From positions 97,533,741 to 97,597,740 of the forward strand of contig CM041465.1 in assembly GCA_023213395.1 (NCBI GenBank): a DNA stretch of 64,000 nt, given 5' to 3'. This DNA is from Cycas panzhihuaensis (taxonomy: Eukaryota > Cycadophyta). Below are positions 1 through 12,010 of the stretch, one piece after another; position 1 is the first letter of the stretch, and the number at the start of each line of letters is the position of its first letter. Under the pieces are notes generated by a model, which searched no databases, had not been told where the DNA came from, and worked only from the letters and a program-made list of their open reading frames with translations. Both the position numbers and the translations under genes were made by a program.

Positions 1-404
1 GCATAATTGGCTAATAACTCCTCCTTATCTACCTATTAACTAAGTCTCCTTCCACTTTGAGGAAGGGAATGCCATGTATATAGGGGCAACCAATGACATT
101 GTCCTTGCCCCTGATAAGGTCATCAAGGTTAGAGTGGAATGCTCTCCTTAATAAATGGATGTATATACTAAGTTATTTTAAGAGTTTCATGACATCTTCA
201 CATGGGACTATTTAGATATGAAGGGTATAAACCCTAATATTGTTACTCATAACCTTACCACTAACTTGGGTTCTCACCCTATGAGGTAAAAATAGCGTCC
301 CTTATGCCTAAAATTATTAGCTATAGTTAAAATGGAAGTTAAAAAGCTACTAGACATAGGCCTTATCACTTCCATTGACTATCCTAGATGGGTCTCTAAT
401 ATTG
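1..404 (+). pseudogene. Element G: decayed Ty3/Gypsy pol, segment just before and into RT
   Basis: This stretch aligns along its length with positions 39535-39890 of element A, the linker before reverse transcriptase. It shares the GNAM-MGAT block, the FMWEY-DMKGI-P block and the SIDYP-WVSNI block that opens RT. In-frame stops are mostly TAG/TAA where element A has CAG or similar. The reading breaks at 404 in the SNI block and resumes at 51962, so element H was inserted here. The 5' part of this element lies left of the window. Non-functional. Confidence 0.8.
400..404. repeat. Left target-site duplication of element H (TATTG)
   Basis: TATTG at 400-404 pairs with TATTA at 51957-51961, one mismatch. 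Removing 405-51961 restores the G reading frame across the RT entry motif, which independently supports the border. Confidence 0.75.
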
Positions 405-2459
405 TGGTGTCTTCTCGAGTGGACCTAAACTAGATATCTCTCAATCAATGGGGTGTTTCCTTTATATCAATTAGAACCAGGAGATATAGGGTTTAAGAAT
501 ACCTAAGTAACTGCCTTTTCTTAACTCCTAAGAAGGAGTCTTCACCTAGTTATACCATCTAATGAGATATGGATGAAGAATATGATACAAGGATTGGATG
601 TAAGGTGGGTGGGAGGATCTACTGACATATACAACTAGGTGAAGGAGTTTAATTTTATAACTACTTTAATAATATTTTTAATATCCTTCCTAAGGACTCC
701 TTTTGTATGATCTTTTCAAGTTTTTGAGTTTTACTTAGATATAAGAAAGGGTAAGCAAATGGAAGGATTATCTTTCTTGATTTGTTTCTTTTTTTTTTTT
801 TAGTATTTGATTTGTTTTCTTTTTTATTTTGTTCTTCTCTTCTTCTTCTTCTTCTTTTTTTTTTAATTTTGTGTTATACTTAATAAAATAAATCTAGGCA
901 ATCTATGAAACTAAAAGGCCTACTTTACCTTTAATCAACAAGTAAGGGAAAAAACTAGAACCAGATGCATGCAATGAATTTTTTTGTATCTTTTTTTTTT
1001 TTTACTTTAAAAATAAGAGATGCAAGTGCAAATATGAAATTATCCTTCTACATACAATATGTGTACCTTATAATGAAAGAAAAGATACTTCCAAGAAATA
1101 CAACACATATAATATAATTATTTATAGAAATTTTCAAAGAAATTGACAACATGTAATACTAGTTGAAAGGTTTCATCTTGTACATATGCAATCATTTTTT
1201 TGAATGAATGATCTATAATAAAAAAAAGAGAGATTTCAAAAAGATGTTACTATTGTTTTAAATAACTTTTTAGACCTATGAGGTTATATGTAAATAATAA
1301 ATCTAAATAACAACCCTCATACAAGATACTAGCTTTAAAAATTCTATCTCGATTAGAGCAAGAAAGGCTCCAAAAGGATCCTTAAACCTTTAACAATCTA
1401 AAAAATTAAATATGCATTCACTATTCAACACTTCAAATGCTTTTTTTTAATGGAGAAGAGAAAGTACACTCAAGAGTGAAATCAAGCAAACAACCAAACT
1501 ATGAGATTAAAATCTATTTCTTATTACAAAAATCTACCTCATAATAGTTATTTTTCTTTCAGCTAATCAATCTTTCCTAATGCTTTCCTTTAAAACAAAT
1601 GAAGGAAGAGGAACAACAAATAAGAAGGGCTAAACCACATCTAAATAAAGCCAAAAGAGATGAAAAACTATCTAAAATATAAATTATTCTATAAGAATAG
1701 GAAGGGGTAGCTATGTAAGTGGTGGAAAGATGACCATGCTCCACCTTAGTCTATCCTCTATAAATCCCACAAAGGGCTGACCTTTTAGCAAGTATTTCAA
1801 GCCTGAAAATTTTATATAAAATTACCACAATAATCAACCAAAAGAAAGAGCAAGTTCCAAGTTAAAACAATGTTCAGAAATACTGTGAGATAAATAAAAA
1901 CTACATAGAAAAGACCTTACCCATTTAGAAGAAGTTTGAAGCTAGAAACTTTGAGAAAATCCATAAAAATAAAGATTAAATTATCAATATTTAAATATCA
2001 GTAGAGCATGAAGTCACAACATCAAAATCCTTTCTTGATTTAACCCATAATCCTCTTCAAAATCCAAGTTTCTATCACAACAGTAGTAGTCCTCAAAACA
2101 TCTCTAAAAATACTAAGAAATCCGCATAAAATCTTGAGCAATTCTTAATCTCACTCATAATTCTAAATAAGAAAACCCTCTTCATCATTCCTAGTTATCA
2201 AAGAGATAAGATTCCACCAAATTTAGGTGGCAACATGTAAAATTCAAGCATGCTAGTAGAGTTTTATATGTATGATAGTAAAAAATGTGATCAGTCATGT
2301 TTCTGGACCTACAAAAATATGATTTTATTCTAAAAACATTTTTTGGAAACACCAAAATATGACAAATATGAAAGTAAAATTTAACTCAAAAAAAAAATTA
2401 AAATGATTTTTAAATATAGATTGAAGTATAAATAACTTTATAAATGAGTAAAGAGGCCT

Positions 2460-2464
2460 AAAAC
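2460..2464. repeat. Left target-site duplication of copia element C (AAAAC)
   Basis: AAAAC at 2460-2464 is repeated at 7772-7776. The uninterrupted H LTR near 51595 has the equivalent of the joined site. Confidence 0.85.
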
Positions 2465-2674
2465 TATAAAAGGTAATGTTTTATCTAAGACTATAGTACA
2501 TGATATAATGTTTTGTAAGGGTCTTATATCTCTCCCTCTTTCTCTCATAAAGTGACAAGTGGTACCATCCTATTGAGTGGTTGTCATTTGTACCTTCATT
2601 ATGTTTGTATATATAGACAAAGAATCATCAATAAAGAATTAGAGAGAATTCCTCCTCTATTTCTATTTTCTATA
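2465..2674 (+). repeat. Element C 5' LTR
   Basis: 210 bp, aligned end to end with 7562-7771. The expected TG start is mutated to TA here; the 3' copy keeps TG. The expected ACA end reads ATA. The two copies differ at scattered, mostly transition-type positions. Confidence 0.9.
2608..2635 (+). promoter_or_regulatory. Element C LTR core promoter (TATATATAG) and AATAAA signal
   Basis: TATATATAG at 2608-2616 and AATAAA at 2630-2635 are conserved in the 3' LTR at 7703-7711 and 7725-7730. A TATA box shortly before a poly(A) signal is the usual compact layout of a small Copia LTR. Function is inferred. Confidence 0.6.
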
Positions 2675-2686
2675 TGGTATCAGAGC
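2675..2686 (+). other. Element C primer-binding site, initiator Met tRNA
   Basis: TGGTATCAGAGC starts directly after the 5' LTR and is the standard plant Copia PBS complementary to the 3' end of initiator Met tRNA. Confidence 0.93.
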
Positions 2687-3465
2687 AGGCTCTCAGGTCC
2701 TCCTGCCTGTGAAAGAGAAAACTAAGGTTTCATTATAGGAAGAAGAAGATTAGAGTCAAGTTATTACTAAAAGACTCTACCATATGAGGTTAATTTATTT
2801 GAGACAAACCTCAAGCCAGAATTATATAGATTTGTATGGTGGTATGGACATGTACGGGGCTGTATAGACGACAAAATTCAAAGTCATTAGAATTAGATGA
2901 ATCTCACCCAAATTATAGATCAGTGCCTCCTTTATAATTTTTCCTTCTGTATTAACATCATTTAAAGTCATCTTCACCTAGTTTTGAGTAAATTTAAGAT
3001 TGTGTGGGTTTAGAACCTTCTCTCAAGAATTTTCTTCAAAAATCTAACTTAAATCCCTAATACAAAGCACTCGAAACTCTTCTCATCACTAAAGAAAGAC
3101 TTTAAGTCAATTTTTTAAAGATTTTGTCTCAAATTTTTAAGATTCTTCTTCAATTTTTCCAAAAACCCTTAGGTGCAGGTTTGAATAATTTTCTATTCAT
3201 TTCTCTCAAGTCTAAAAGTAATTTGAGAAACTAACACCAGATTTGGACACCTATTTAGGAGCTCTTTTAATTGACACCATTTTTTCTTTTATCCGTACAA
3301 CTTGAGTTCTATATAGAAATTCGTACATCATACTATAGAATAGTCTATACAGCCATTTAAAACTGAATTTTTTATCTTCATACAAGTCATCCATTACCTC
3401 CTCTACTTGTTCGTTGCCTAAAGGTAATAAATTTACTAAAATAAACTTCAGTATTTGGAAAATAT
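2687..3465 (+). other. Element C leader, no gene seen
   Basis: AT-rich leader of about 780 bp between the PBS and the first gag-like frame. I see no conserved ORF. Confidence 0.6.
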
Positions 3466-4290
3466 AAATGAAAGGATTATTGAGAGCAAAACATGCTTGG
3501 AAAATTATTACTGGGGATGAAAAATAGCTCTATAATGTAGTAAACTTAATCAATTGGGAGAAAGAAATAATATTATCATTTCTATTCTCAAACTTTCAAT
3601 CTCTAACTCCCTATTAATATATGTTGATGGTCTAGAGAATGATAATAAAATTTAGAAAATAATGTCCTCCATGTTTAGTAGAAAAAATGAAGCGAGAATT
3701 GTGGCCTTGAGAGAAGAACTCTATAAACTAAAGATAAGGGAGGGTCAAACTATATCAGAGTTTATAACCAAATTAACCAACATCAAAACTACCATTCTCA
3801 CAGTGGGAGACAAATTAATAGATACAGAGTTGATACACTTGGTGCTTAACAACCTCCCAAAATCATTGGCAATATGGTAAACATGTTGACAGGAGGAGGA
3901 CAAACAGCTATAATGACCTTTGATACTTTGACAGGTCATATGTATAGCCAAGAACAAATAAATCAAAAATATAAAGAGGACCTAGAAATTAAAGAAGTTC
4001 TCATCACCAAACTTCAGTTAAAAGATAGGGGAAGAGGTCAACCTAATCCCAGATCTCAAGGAAGAACACTAGTAGGTCACAGGGGACATTAGACAGAAGG
4101 AAGAGGATGAGGAAGAGTGACTAATAATCCACCTTGAGATGCTAGAGTATGTTTTAATTATGGAAAACTAGTCCACTTTTTGACTAACTATAGAGCATTT
4201 GACATCTGCTACCACTACAGATAAATAGGTCATTACCCATACCAGTGCTATCAAAGACAAGCCGAAATTCAAAAGGGGAAATAATAGGTG
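3466..4290 (+). pseudogene. Element C gag (UBN2-type) with decayed zinc knuckle
   Basis: An open piece at 3662-3880 shows the typical Copia Gag pattern: SMFSRKNEARIVALREELYK, then FITKLTNI, then LNNLPKSL. Another piece runs 3874-4092 and ends in an Arg/Gly-rich tail. A CCHC-like zinc knuckle near 4145-4250 is only partly recognisable, with altered cysteines and a stop. Gag would form the particle shell and bind RNA. Frameshifts and stops break it. Confidence 0.75.
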
Positions 4291-4329
4291 ACTAGAAATT
4301 ACAGTACAGAAAAAGACACAACAGAAGAA

Positions 4330-5540
4330 GAAGTCAAAACTACTTTTATTATAGATTTAGCAGTTAATGAAAGTGCAGTAGAAAACTGATATGTAGATTC
4401 AAGAGTGTTACATCACATTACAAGGATTGAAGAATGGTTTAAAGTCATCAAACCTTATGATTTCAATAAATTAGTAAAGCTAGGAGACAATTTTCCCTTA
4501 CACATAAAGGGAATAGGACAAATTGCTATACTAATTGATGGAAAAATTCAACGTATAGGCAATGTCTTTCTTGTACCTGGGATGAAAAAGAATCTTTTGT
4601 TAGTATCACAATTAAGTGATAATAAGATAAAAATAATATTTGATAAATATGGTTATTGTTACATACTTGATATAAAAAGGAATAGCATTGTGATAGCCAA
4701 GGGAGAAAAATACAATAGGTTGTATAAACTTCTCTCCACTCCTATACTACCTAATAAAGGCCCCACAAGAATGCTCTTTAATGTAAAAGCTTTTGTTGTA
4801 AATAGCACTGATACTAATGAAATATGGCATTTGAAGTATGGTCATATCTCCCATGATAGACTAGAAAATTAAAGAATCACAAGATGGTGAAGGGCTTACC
4901 AGATATTTCTTTCAATCACTTTATTTGTAAAGGCCGCATGATGGGAAAGCAACATAGGATTCCATTTTCAAATAGCATATGGCATGCACAAAATAAGCTA
5001 GAATTGATACACACTGATCTATATGGCCCATTCACACCAATTTCAACAAACAGAGCAAGTTGCTTCTTAACTATCATTGATGGTTTCTCCAGAAAAACCT
5101 AGGTGTATTTTCTTTCTAGTAAATTAGAAGCACTTAGCTACTTTAAAGAATTTAAGGCTGAAAATGAATTGGAAAGCAGTTAAAAAATCAAATGTATTCA
5201 TTCAAATAGAGGAGGAGAATTTGCATCTAATGATTTCCTCCATTTTTATAAAATACATGGAAATCAAAGACAACTTAAAACTCCTTATACACCTCAATCC
5301 AATGGGATTACAGAAAGGATGACTAGAGAAATCATAGAAATGGCTCGATGCATGCTAAACAATAGAGAAATAATAAAGAAATATTGGGCAGAAGCCATAT
5401 ATACAATTATATATTTAATCAATAGAAGTCTGACACAGTCACTAGACAACATAATGCCTGAAGAAGCTTGAACAAGACATAAGCACAATGTAAGTCATTT
5501 AAAAGTCTTTAGTTGTAAGGCCTATGTTCACATTCCTAAC
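4330..5540 (+). pseudogene. Element C protease remnant and integrase
   Basis: The protease centre near 4390-4410 reads W-VDSRV where active Copia proteases have DSG, so the glycine is lost by a G-to-A change. The GAG-pre-integrase motif IWHLKYGHISHDRL is at about 4822-4866. The integrase core follows, with HTDLYGPF near 5020, HSNRGGEF near 5205 (first D of DRGGEF changed to N) and TPYTPQSNGITERM near 5285 with its Glu. Stops interrupt the frame. The integrase would insert element cDNA; this copy cannot. Confidence 0.85.
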
Positions 5541-5559
5541 AAGAAAAGGACTAAGTTAG

Positions 5560-7490
5560 ATAATAAAAGCATAGAATGCATAATGGTTGGGTATAGTAGC
5601 CACTCAAAAGCATACTGATGTCTTGATCTAAAAACAGACAAACTTTATGTGAGTAGGGATCTAATCTTTGATGAAATGAAAGAATGTGTTGACACAATAC
5701 CTCAAGAAATTGATGAAGACAATCAAAATTTACATTTTTCTCAGTTGGAAGATAAGTTAGAAATTACTTCTAAAAGTATTGAGGCAAAAGTTGGCATCAC
5801 AAAGGATACATTTCTAGATAAACAACAAACCAATAGTTCCAACATCCAGTCAGATACATAATAAAGTAGTAGTTCCAATTATGAATATTAAGAAGTTAAA
5901 TCATTACAAGAATGCTCCTAAAAACGAGTACCAAGGTGGTATCTCAAAACCCTTGAGGAATCAAAAGGAGAAAAGTTTGAACATCAAACCAAATCTTAGA
6001 AACCATAAGCCTTGATCTGCTCCATCAAACCAAGCTCTTATAAAGAAGCAAGTAGTTCTCAAAACTAGAAGGTAGCAATGGACATAGAAATTGAAGCCAT
6101 ACATAGGAATAGAATATGGGATCTGGACTTGGCTTCTAAAGATAAACCCATTGTAAATTATAAATGGGTATACAAAATAAAGGAAAAACCAAATGGAGAA
6201 GTTGAGAAATGTAAGGCAAGAATGGTAACAGAAGGTTACACACAAACAGTTAGAATCGACTATGAAGAAACTTTCTCACCAGTAGCCAAATTAAATATAG
6301 TGAGAACAATGATTGCTCTCGCTACCCAAAAGGGTTAGAAGATTTATCAAATGGACATTAAAAGTTCATTCTTGAATGGAGACCTATAAGAAGAAGTGTA
6401 TATGTATCAGCCAAAAGGATACATAAAACCAGGTCAAGAAAATATAGTTTGTAAATTAAGAAAGGCATTGTATGGATTCAAATAAGTACTAAGAGTCTGG
6501 TATGCTAAATTGGACTCATATTTAGCTCAAAATGGCTTCCATCAATGCAAATCAGATCATAGTTTATATGTAAAAGGCAATCAAGGTTTAATCTCTATCA
6601 TAGTGGTATATGTAAATGACATGCTAATTATTGGAGATGATAAAAATTCAATAACATTCATTAAAAGTAGGTTTGAAAAGGTCTTTGAAATGACAGACTT
6701 GGAAATGTTGCACTACTACCTTGGAATAGAAATTGAACAAAACAATCTTTTTACTACTCTTTCACAAACTAGATATATCAAAAACTTGTTAAGTTTAAAA
6801 TGGAAGATTGCAATAGTATCATCACACCAATGGAAACTAGTTTAGTGCTAAATACAGAACAGGAAGCACATCTTATTGATATAATGGTATACAAATAATT
6901 AGTTGGAAGCCTAGTTTATCTCATAGCCACATACCCAGACATTTCATATGCTATTGGGATAATCTCTAGGTTCATGGAAAGTCCCAAAATTCCTCACTAG
7001 AATGCTATAAAGAGAATTTTATAATATCTAAAAGGAACCATGACTCTTGGTTTAAGATATGACAAGGAGAATAATGTATAATTAACCAATTTTTGTGACT
7101 TTGATTGGGCTGGAGATAGAATAGATAGAAAATTAACATTAAGACACTGTTTCTTCCTAGGAAGATCTTTGATCTCTTAGAGCAATAAAAAGTAATACCA
7201 TGTTGCATTGTCCTCAACGGAAGTAGAATACAAGTTAGCAGTCAATGAAGCATACGAAGGAGTATGGATCAGATAACTCCTGAAAGATCTAGGAGAAGAG
7301 CAAACAATGGCAACTCAAATATTTTGTGATAATCAAAGTACAATAAAAATGACAAAAAATCTAATACTGCATGCTAGAACAAAACATATATAGGTACACC
7401 ATCATTTCATTAGAGAAAAAGTATAGAACAGAGAAATTGAGCTTCAATATTATTCTTTAGGGAATCAAACTACTAATATTCTCACTAAAT
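5560..7490 (+). pseudogene. Element C reverse transcriptase and RNase H
   Basis: The RT entry block WDLDLASKDKPIVNYKWVYK and the ETFSPVAKL block lie at 6117-6295, and DIKSSFLNGDL near 6357. The active site near 6610 reads YVND instead of YVDD. RNase H remnants continue past 7090 and end with the ARTKHI-VHHHFIREK block near 7375-7420. In-frame TAG/TAA codons stand where glutamine is expected. Non-functional. Confidence 0.87.
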
Positions 7491-7550
7491 CTCTTGGTAG
7501 AGAAAAATTCATTGTCTTTAGAATCTATTAGGATTAAGGTAGATAAAACA

Positions 7551-7561
7551 TTAGGAGTGGG
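7551..7561 (+). other. Element C polypurine tract
   Basis: The TTAGGAGTGGG run ends directly before the 3' LTR, the expected place for the plus-strand primer. Confidence 0.6.
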
Positions 7562-7771
7562 TGTAAAAGGTAATGTTTTATCTAGGACTATAGTACATGA
7601 TATAATGTTTTATAAGGGTCTTGTACCTCTCCTCCTCTCTCACAAAGTGACAAGTAGCACTATCTTGTTGAGCAGTTATCATTTATACCTTCCTTATGTT
7701 TGTATATATAGATAAAGAATCGTCAATAAAGAATCAGAGAAAATTCCTCCTTTATTTCTATTTTTCTACAA
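7562..7771 (+). repeat. Element C 3' LTR
   Basis: 210 bp, starts TGTAAAAGG and ends TTCTACA, followed by the TSD AAAAC at 7772-7776. TATA and AATAAA signals are conserved with the 5' copy. Confidence 0.92.
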
Positions 7772-8130
7772 AAACAAGGTGAAAATGTTAAATACAATCT
7801 TAAAAATGATTTAAAACAATAGAAAGTTTGGGTGAAATCAAGAATAAAACATGAAAATAATAAGTTTTAAAGAAGGCATTATGTTAAATTGATTGTGAAG
7901 AAAAACTTCTAGTGTTATCATCTCAATCATCGGTAGATAATAGTAAAATACAAATCACATCATCATTCATCATAAGTCATTAAGCAAAATCTATACATTT
8001 CTTTATCAAAACATGGCCTAACTCATCATCAAACAAATCTATCATTCATTCATTCTTTTTTTTAAATGAAACCATGCAAGAAACATGTCAAAATATAAAT
8101 ATAAACTAAAGGCCAAGTTTTAGTGAAACA

Positions 8131-8147
8131 TTTATCCCCTTAACACT
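8131..8147 (-). other. Element H polypurine tract
   Basis: On the minus strand the bases just before the left LTR read AAGTGTTAAGGGGATAAA, a purine-rich run directly next to the LTR start TGTTTCAC. It fixes the minus-strand orientation of H. Confidence 0.65.
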
Positions 8148-8337
8148 TGAAGCTCCTTTTCCAAGAAGAGAGATAGGATGGTAAGGGGTGGCAATGACAT
8201 AGGTGATTATTATTTTAGTTAAATATGATAAGAATCAAATGAAGTATATGAATGATGAAGTAAAGAAGCTCTATGATATAACTTGAAGCAAATTTTATAT
8301 AATAACAAGACCAAAAAGTAATTCTCACTAGTAAGTC

Positions 8338-8640
8338 TACCAAAAAGACTAGGTTTCTACTACTAAAAGGCCACTATTTATACCTTTTACCTAAAAGGAT
8401 TGGGCACTTAATGTCACCAAAAACCTACCCAAAAGGACTAGATATCAACTGTCACTAAAAAACTCACTCAAAAAGGCTGGGTATCTATCACTAAAGAAAA
8501 CCTATCTAGTGCCCACAAACTAGATAGGACTTTTCTACCAAAATGCCAATAAACTAGATGGTCTTTACCTCCAAATGCCCATAAACTGGATGGGACTTCA
8601 CCATCAAATACCCACAAACTAGATAGGACTTTGCTACTAT
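8338..8640. repeat. Tandem repeats in the 3' UTR of element H, first block
   Basis: About four imperfect units of 37-39 bp (core AAAAGGACTAGGTATC) at roughly 8338-8507 are followed by about four units of 31-35 bp (core CCCACAAACTAGATAGGACTT) at roughly 8508-8640. The block lies between the last coding remnants of H and its PPT. Ogre/Tat elements are known for variable tandem repeats in this place. Confidence 0.75.
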
Positions 8641-8848
8641 ACAACTAGTCATAATTTATCTCTCTTTAACCATGCATTGGAGGGAAATCCTTTTTCCAAG
8701 TAAAAAGGATAGACTATAATAGTTTACTAGGTGATTAACATGTGTCGTTTTATAGAAAACCCATAATAGATTAACCTCATTAATGGGGCGAGGGCCTTTA
8801 AAGGTCAATTATCATTATTTAACTTCATTAACAATTAGACTTGGAGGG

Positions 8849-9161
8849 TTCCTTATCATAGTTTAGGCTTGCTAATAGGTAGAAAGGACTTGAAGTATAG
8901 TTCCTATTATAGTTTTAGCTCATCAATAGGTGAAAGAAGGTTTGGAGCAAGGTTCCTATCATAGTTTTAGCTCATCAACAGGTGAAAAGAGATTTAGAGC
9001 ATAACCCTATCATAGTTTAGGCTCATCAACAAGTGAAAGAAAGCTCATAGCATGACCTTATCATAGTTTAAGCTTGTTAATAGGTGAAGGAAAGCTTAGA
9101 GCATGATCCTATCATAGTTTAAGCCCATTAACTAGTGAAAGAAAGCTCAGAACATGGTTCC
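8849..9161. repeat. Tandem repeats in the 3' UTR of element H, second block (6 x about 52 bp)
   Basis: Six imperfect units share the core CCTATCATAGTTTAGCTCAT followed by AACAGGTGAAAGAAAGCT and AGAGCATG. Units start near 8850, 8902, 8954, 9007, 9058 and 9109. Drift is mostly transitions. The block belongs to the 3' non-coding part of H. Confidence 0.82.
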
Positions 9162-9419
9162 TTTGGAGATAAATATAAAAAATTTTACAAAGGAAAGAAC
9201 ATAGGGTAATAGATTATATCTTTAAAGGGAAGATGAGCTCCAATGTAAATAATCAAGTATTAAAATGATTATTAATCCTTACCAAAGTAAATATATTAGA
9301 TTTTCAATACTTATAAGTAATTTTGATGAAAATCATGATTGAAAAGGAACTTTTTTTTATTTTGATAGGTCACATGAGGACTAGGAAAAATTATACTAAA
9401 GAAAATAAAGAAAAACCTC

Positions 9420-11160
9420 TTCCTATTTGTAAGAAAATAGATGTGAAAGGGCTTCATTTTTATGAGGGGGAGGAGGAGAAAAGGAGGTAACTAGAGGACA
9501 TTTCTATTATTTTCAAGGTATTTAGGAGCTCTTTCTAATAGAGGACTATCCCTAGAGGATCTTCATCAATAAGATGGAGTAGAGAGCTAGATACCCAGTG
9601 AGTCATACTTATATATATTTTTATTTTTTTAAAATTTTTTAGTGAAAAAAGTAATGATACAGTGCAAAGACCATGGTCACTATATTAAAAATATGGTTAA
9701 TTAGTGGAAAACATAACAATAGTATTAAAAAGTAATTTTATAATTTAGAACCATTAGGGAAGTTTGTGTTTTTTATTGTGAAATCATATTTTTTGACTAA
9801 AAAATCACATTTTTAGCTACCTAGCCATACTTTTAGACTTTTACTCATGCAATCTTTAAAAATTAATTTTTTAAAAATGAATTAATAGAACTAATATGAT
9901 TTTAATGATGTGATACATGCCCTAGAGAGGGTGGAGATGTGAGAGAATGAGGGAATGGCCATCAAGAAACTTATAAGCAAGTTAGATGAGGTAGGATGGG
10001 GGATTTTAAGAGCATGTGGACTCTCATAAGTGAGTGGATCAACCCAATGTATCATAAAGTACAAGATTTTACATGATTTTATTAGTTGTTAGGTCTTGAG
10101 ATATAATGTATTTTAGAGACAAGCCATTAGAGAGATCAAGATCACTCTGAGGCATGTGAGGAGGATCCTAAGGGTTAACTAGCATAGAGAGTGAGTTAGG
10201 CTCATTAGAGTGACAAATGAGGAGTATTAGAGGGCATGTAATGAGTACCTAATAAGATTTGTTAATTAGATCGATCGGTATAGGATATCCTTAGAGGCTA
10301 TTTAGATAGTAGGTGACGTTTTAGTAGTGCAGAGGATCATTACTTTAATCATTATTTATAGAATAACTAGAACCTAAAATTTCATAGGGGTTCTAGCTCA
10401 GTGGATAGAAGTGATGTAGAGATGTGAGTAAGGGATTTAGATTAATTATAAGTAGTACATAGTAGATAGTATTAGTCAGTAGCTATCTAGGATTAGGGGG
10501 GTGGGGAAAAGCAAATTCTCATATAACTCTATGGTAATATACTAGATGTATAACCATGTTCCACTCATGAGACCAGGAGGCAAGCTAGAAGAGTTAACTA
10601 TGATGGACCCAGGGATGAACATGTGGCATATGAGATCACAGATCTATAGTAGGCTAGCTATCATAGTACAAAGTATGCGTAGCCCTGTCCTTGGTAGCAT
10701 GATAAGGAGACATCTTATGGAGGATATATATATAGGGCTACTAGTCTAGAGTGATGATGAGATGGATGTCATAGAGAGGGTAGTAGTAGAGGAGGCTCCA
10801 ATATCTAGATAAGGGAGAGTGAGAGGATAATATAGAGGAGGATGAGATGGGAGAGGTGGCAAGGGTGGTGGAGAGATAAGATGAGAAGGTAGAGGAGGTG
10901 CCTCATATAGTGGGAGAGGAAGAGGAAGCCATCAGGTGCTTGGGAGAGTGAGTGGAGCACCTATGGAGGGTAGAGGAGGCTCCATACAGAGCATGGATTT
11001 AGGCTTGACATATGGGCAGGGTAGAGATAGAGGGAGAAGAGCAAGAGAATGTGGGGCTATCTAGGAGGCTCCCTATGATCCATAAGGAGAAGAAATACTA
11101 CCAATAGAGGAGGCAATAGGTTCAAAGGTAGTAGGAGGAGGGGGATTGTTAGGTATATTG
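9420..11160 (+). pseudogene. Element H antisense gene-like region (possible decayed PMD-type gene)
   Basis: This lies on the strand opposite to H gag-pol, in the same relative place as the antisense gene of A. A short acidic/Arg-rich frame ends near 9598 in CCCA|GTGAGT, like the exon end of A (CCAA|GTGAGT at 45443). A long frame follows at about 9920-10520 whose stops are nearly all TAG, TGA or TAA in place of likely CAG, CGA, TGG or CAA. A Gly/Arg/Glu-rich stretch at 10740-11130 recalls the low-complexity exon of A. I could not align a clear PMD core, so the identity is inferred from position, splice signal and composition. Confidence 0.4.
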
Positions 11161-11970
11161 TTTATTTAATTTTTTTCTTACACCATGTCATATTTTTACT
11201 TTCATTTTTTGAAAGCTTTTTATTTTAAGAAACTGATCATGAATTGCATATTTTCATTGAGTAAGTGATTAGACAGTGACCTTAAGGGAGGTACAAAGGA
11301 CACTAAAGGTGATCTTCCCCTATATTCTAGCATTGGAGGAGGCACTAGTACGGTACATAGTAGATCATAGACTGTTGGGATGTCATATTGATTATTATAG
11401 CCATGAACTTTGAGCTCAATATCTTTATATGGACATGAGGGTAGAGTTGAGGACACAAGAGCTAGAGCTCAAGGTAGGTGAGGATAAGAGATGACACGTG
11501 TAGAGGATGACATTGACTTAAGTAGGAGCATGATATACTCCATCAGTGAGTGTCATTGTATAGTAGGGATGACACCACCTCCCACCTTGTGGTGAGTCTA
11601 TACATGGGGAGACTTCAGGCAGGAAGTAGAGAGCAGATCTAGGCATTCCACAGGGATCTTATCAGGGGTCACAGAGATGAGTGTATCATGTACTATATAG
11701 GGATATAAGAGGGAGATGAGAGGCATTTCGTAAGCCTTAGTATGTATCATGAGTCACATGAGTGACAAATGCACTATGTCTTTTGTTATCATGCATATAT
11801 ATATTGATCATTTTCTCTTAAAAACCTGTGTATAAATATTTATTTCTAAACCATTTTTCCTCCTTATTTCCCTTTTTAGATTGAGTATACGATACATTCA
11901 TTAGCTTGATTATCTAAGGAAACATGTAATAATTTTTATCATTTCTCACTTTTTTATTCTTTTGTAGTTA

Positions 11971-12010
<40 letters not shown>

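Larger units (their letters stand above)
2465..7771 (+). mobile_element. Element C: complete-ended but decayed Ty1/Copia retrotransposon (5.3 kb)
   Basis: Two 210-bp LTRs (2465-2674 and 7562-7771), a perfect 12-nt initiator-Met-tRNA PBS directly after the 5' LTR, a purine tract before the 3' LTR and a 5-bp TSD define the element. The coding order is gag, protease, integrase, RT, RNase H, which is the Copia order (INT before RT). Many in-frame stops and a mutated protease and RT centre make it non-autonomous. It sits in the left LTR of H, so it is younger than H. Confidence 0.92.
405..8130 (-). repeat. Element H 3' LTR (left copy), split by copia element C
   Basis: Positions 405-2464 plus 7777-8130 align with the right LTR 49519-51956, both about 2.4 kb. 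Shared landmarks include the T-rich tract near 780-860, a conserved block near 1060-1200 and the final GTGAAACA. Copia element C with its AAAAC duplication accounts for the interruption. The copies differ by many substitutions and small indels, so H is old. No coding potential seen. Confidence 0.82.

Noticed and set aside
8338-9161. CRISPR-like array
   Set aside because: Units are contiguous, imperfect and of several lengths without unique spacers, and the DNA is plant retrotransposon; these are tandem repeats of a 3' UTR.
10392-10460. tRNA-like GGGGTTCTAGCTCAGTGGATAGAAG near 10387
   Set aside because: It resembles a tRNA B-box/D-arm by chance (GTTC, GCTCAGTGG) but I cannot fold an acceptor stem or anticodon arm around it.
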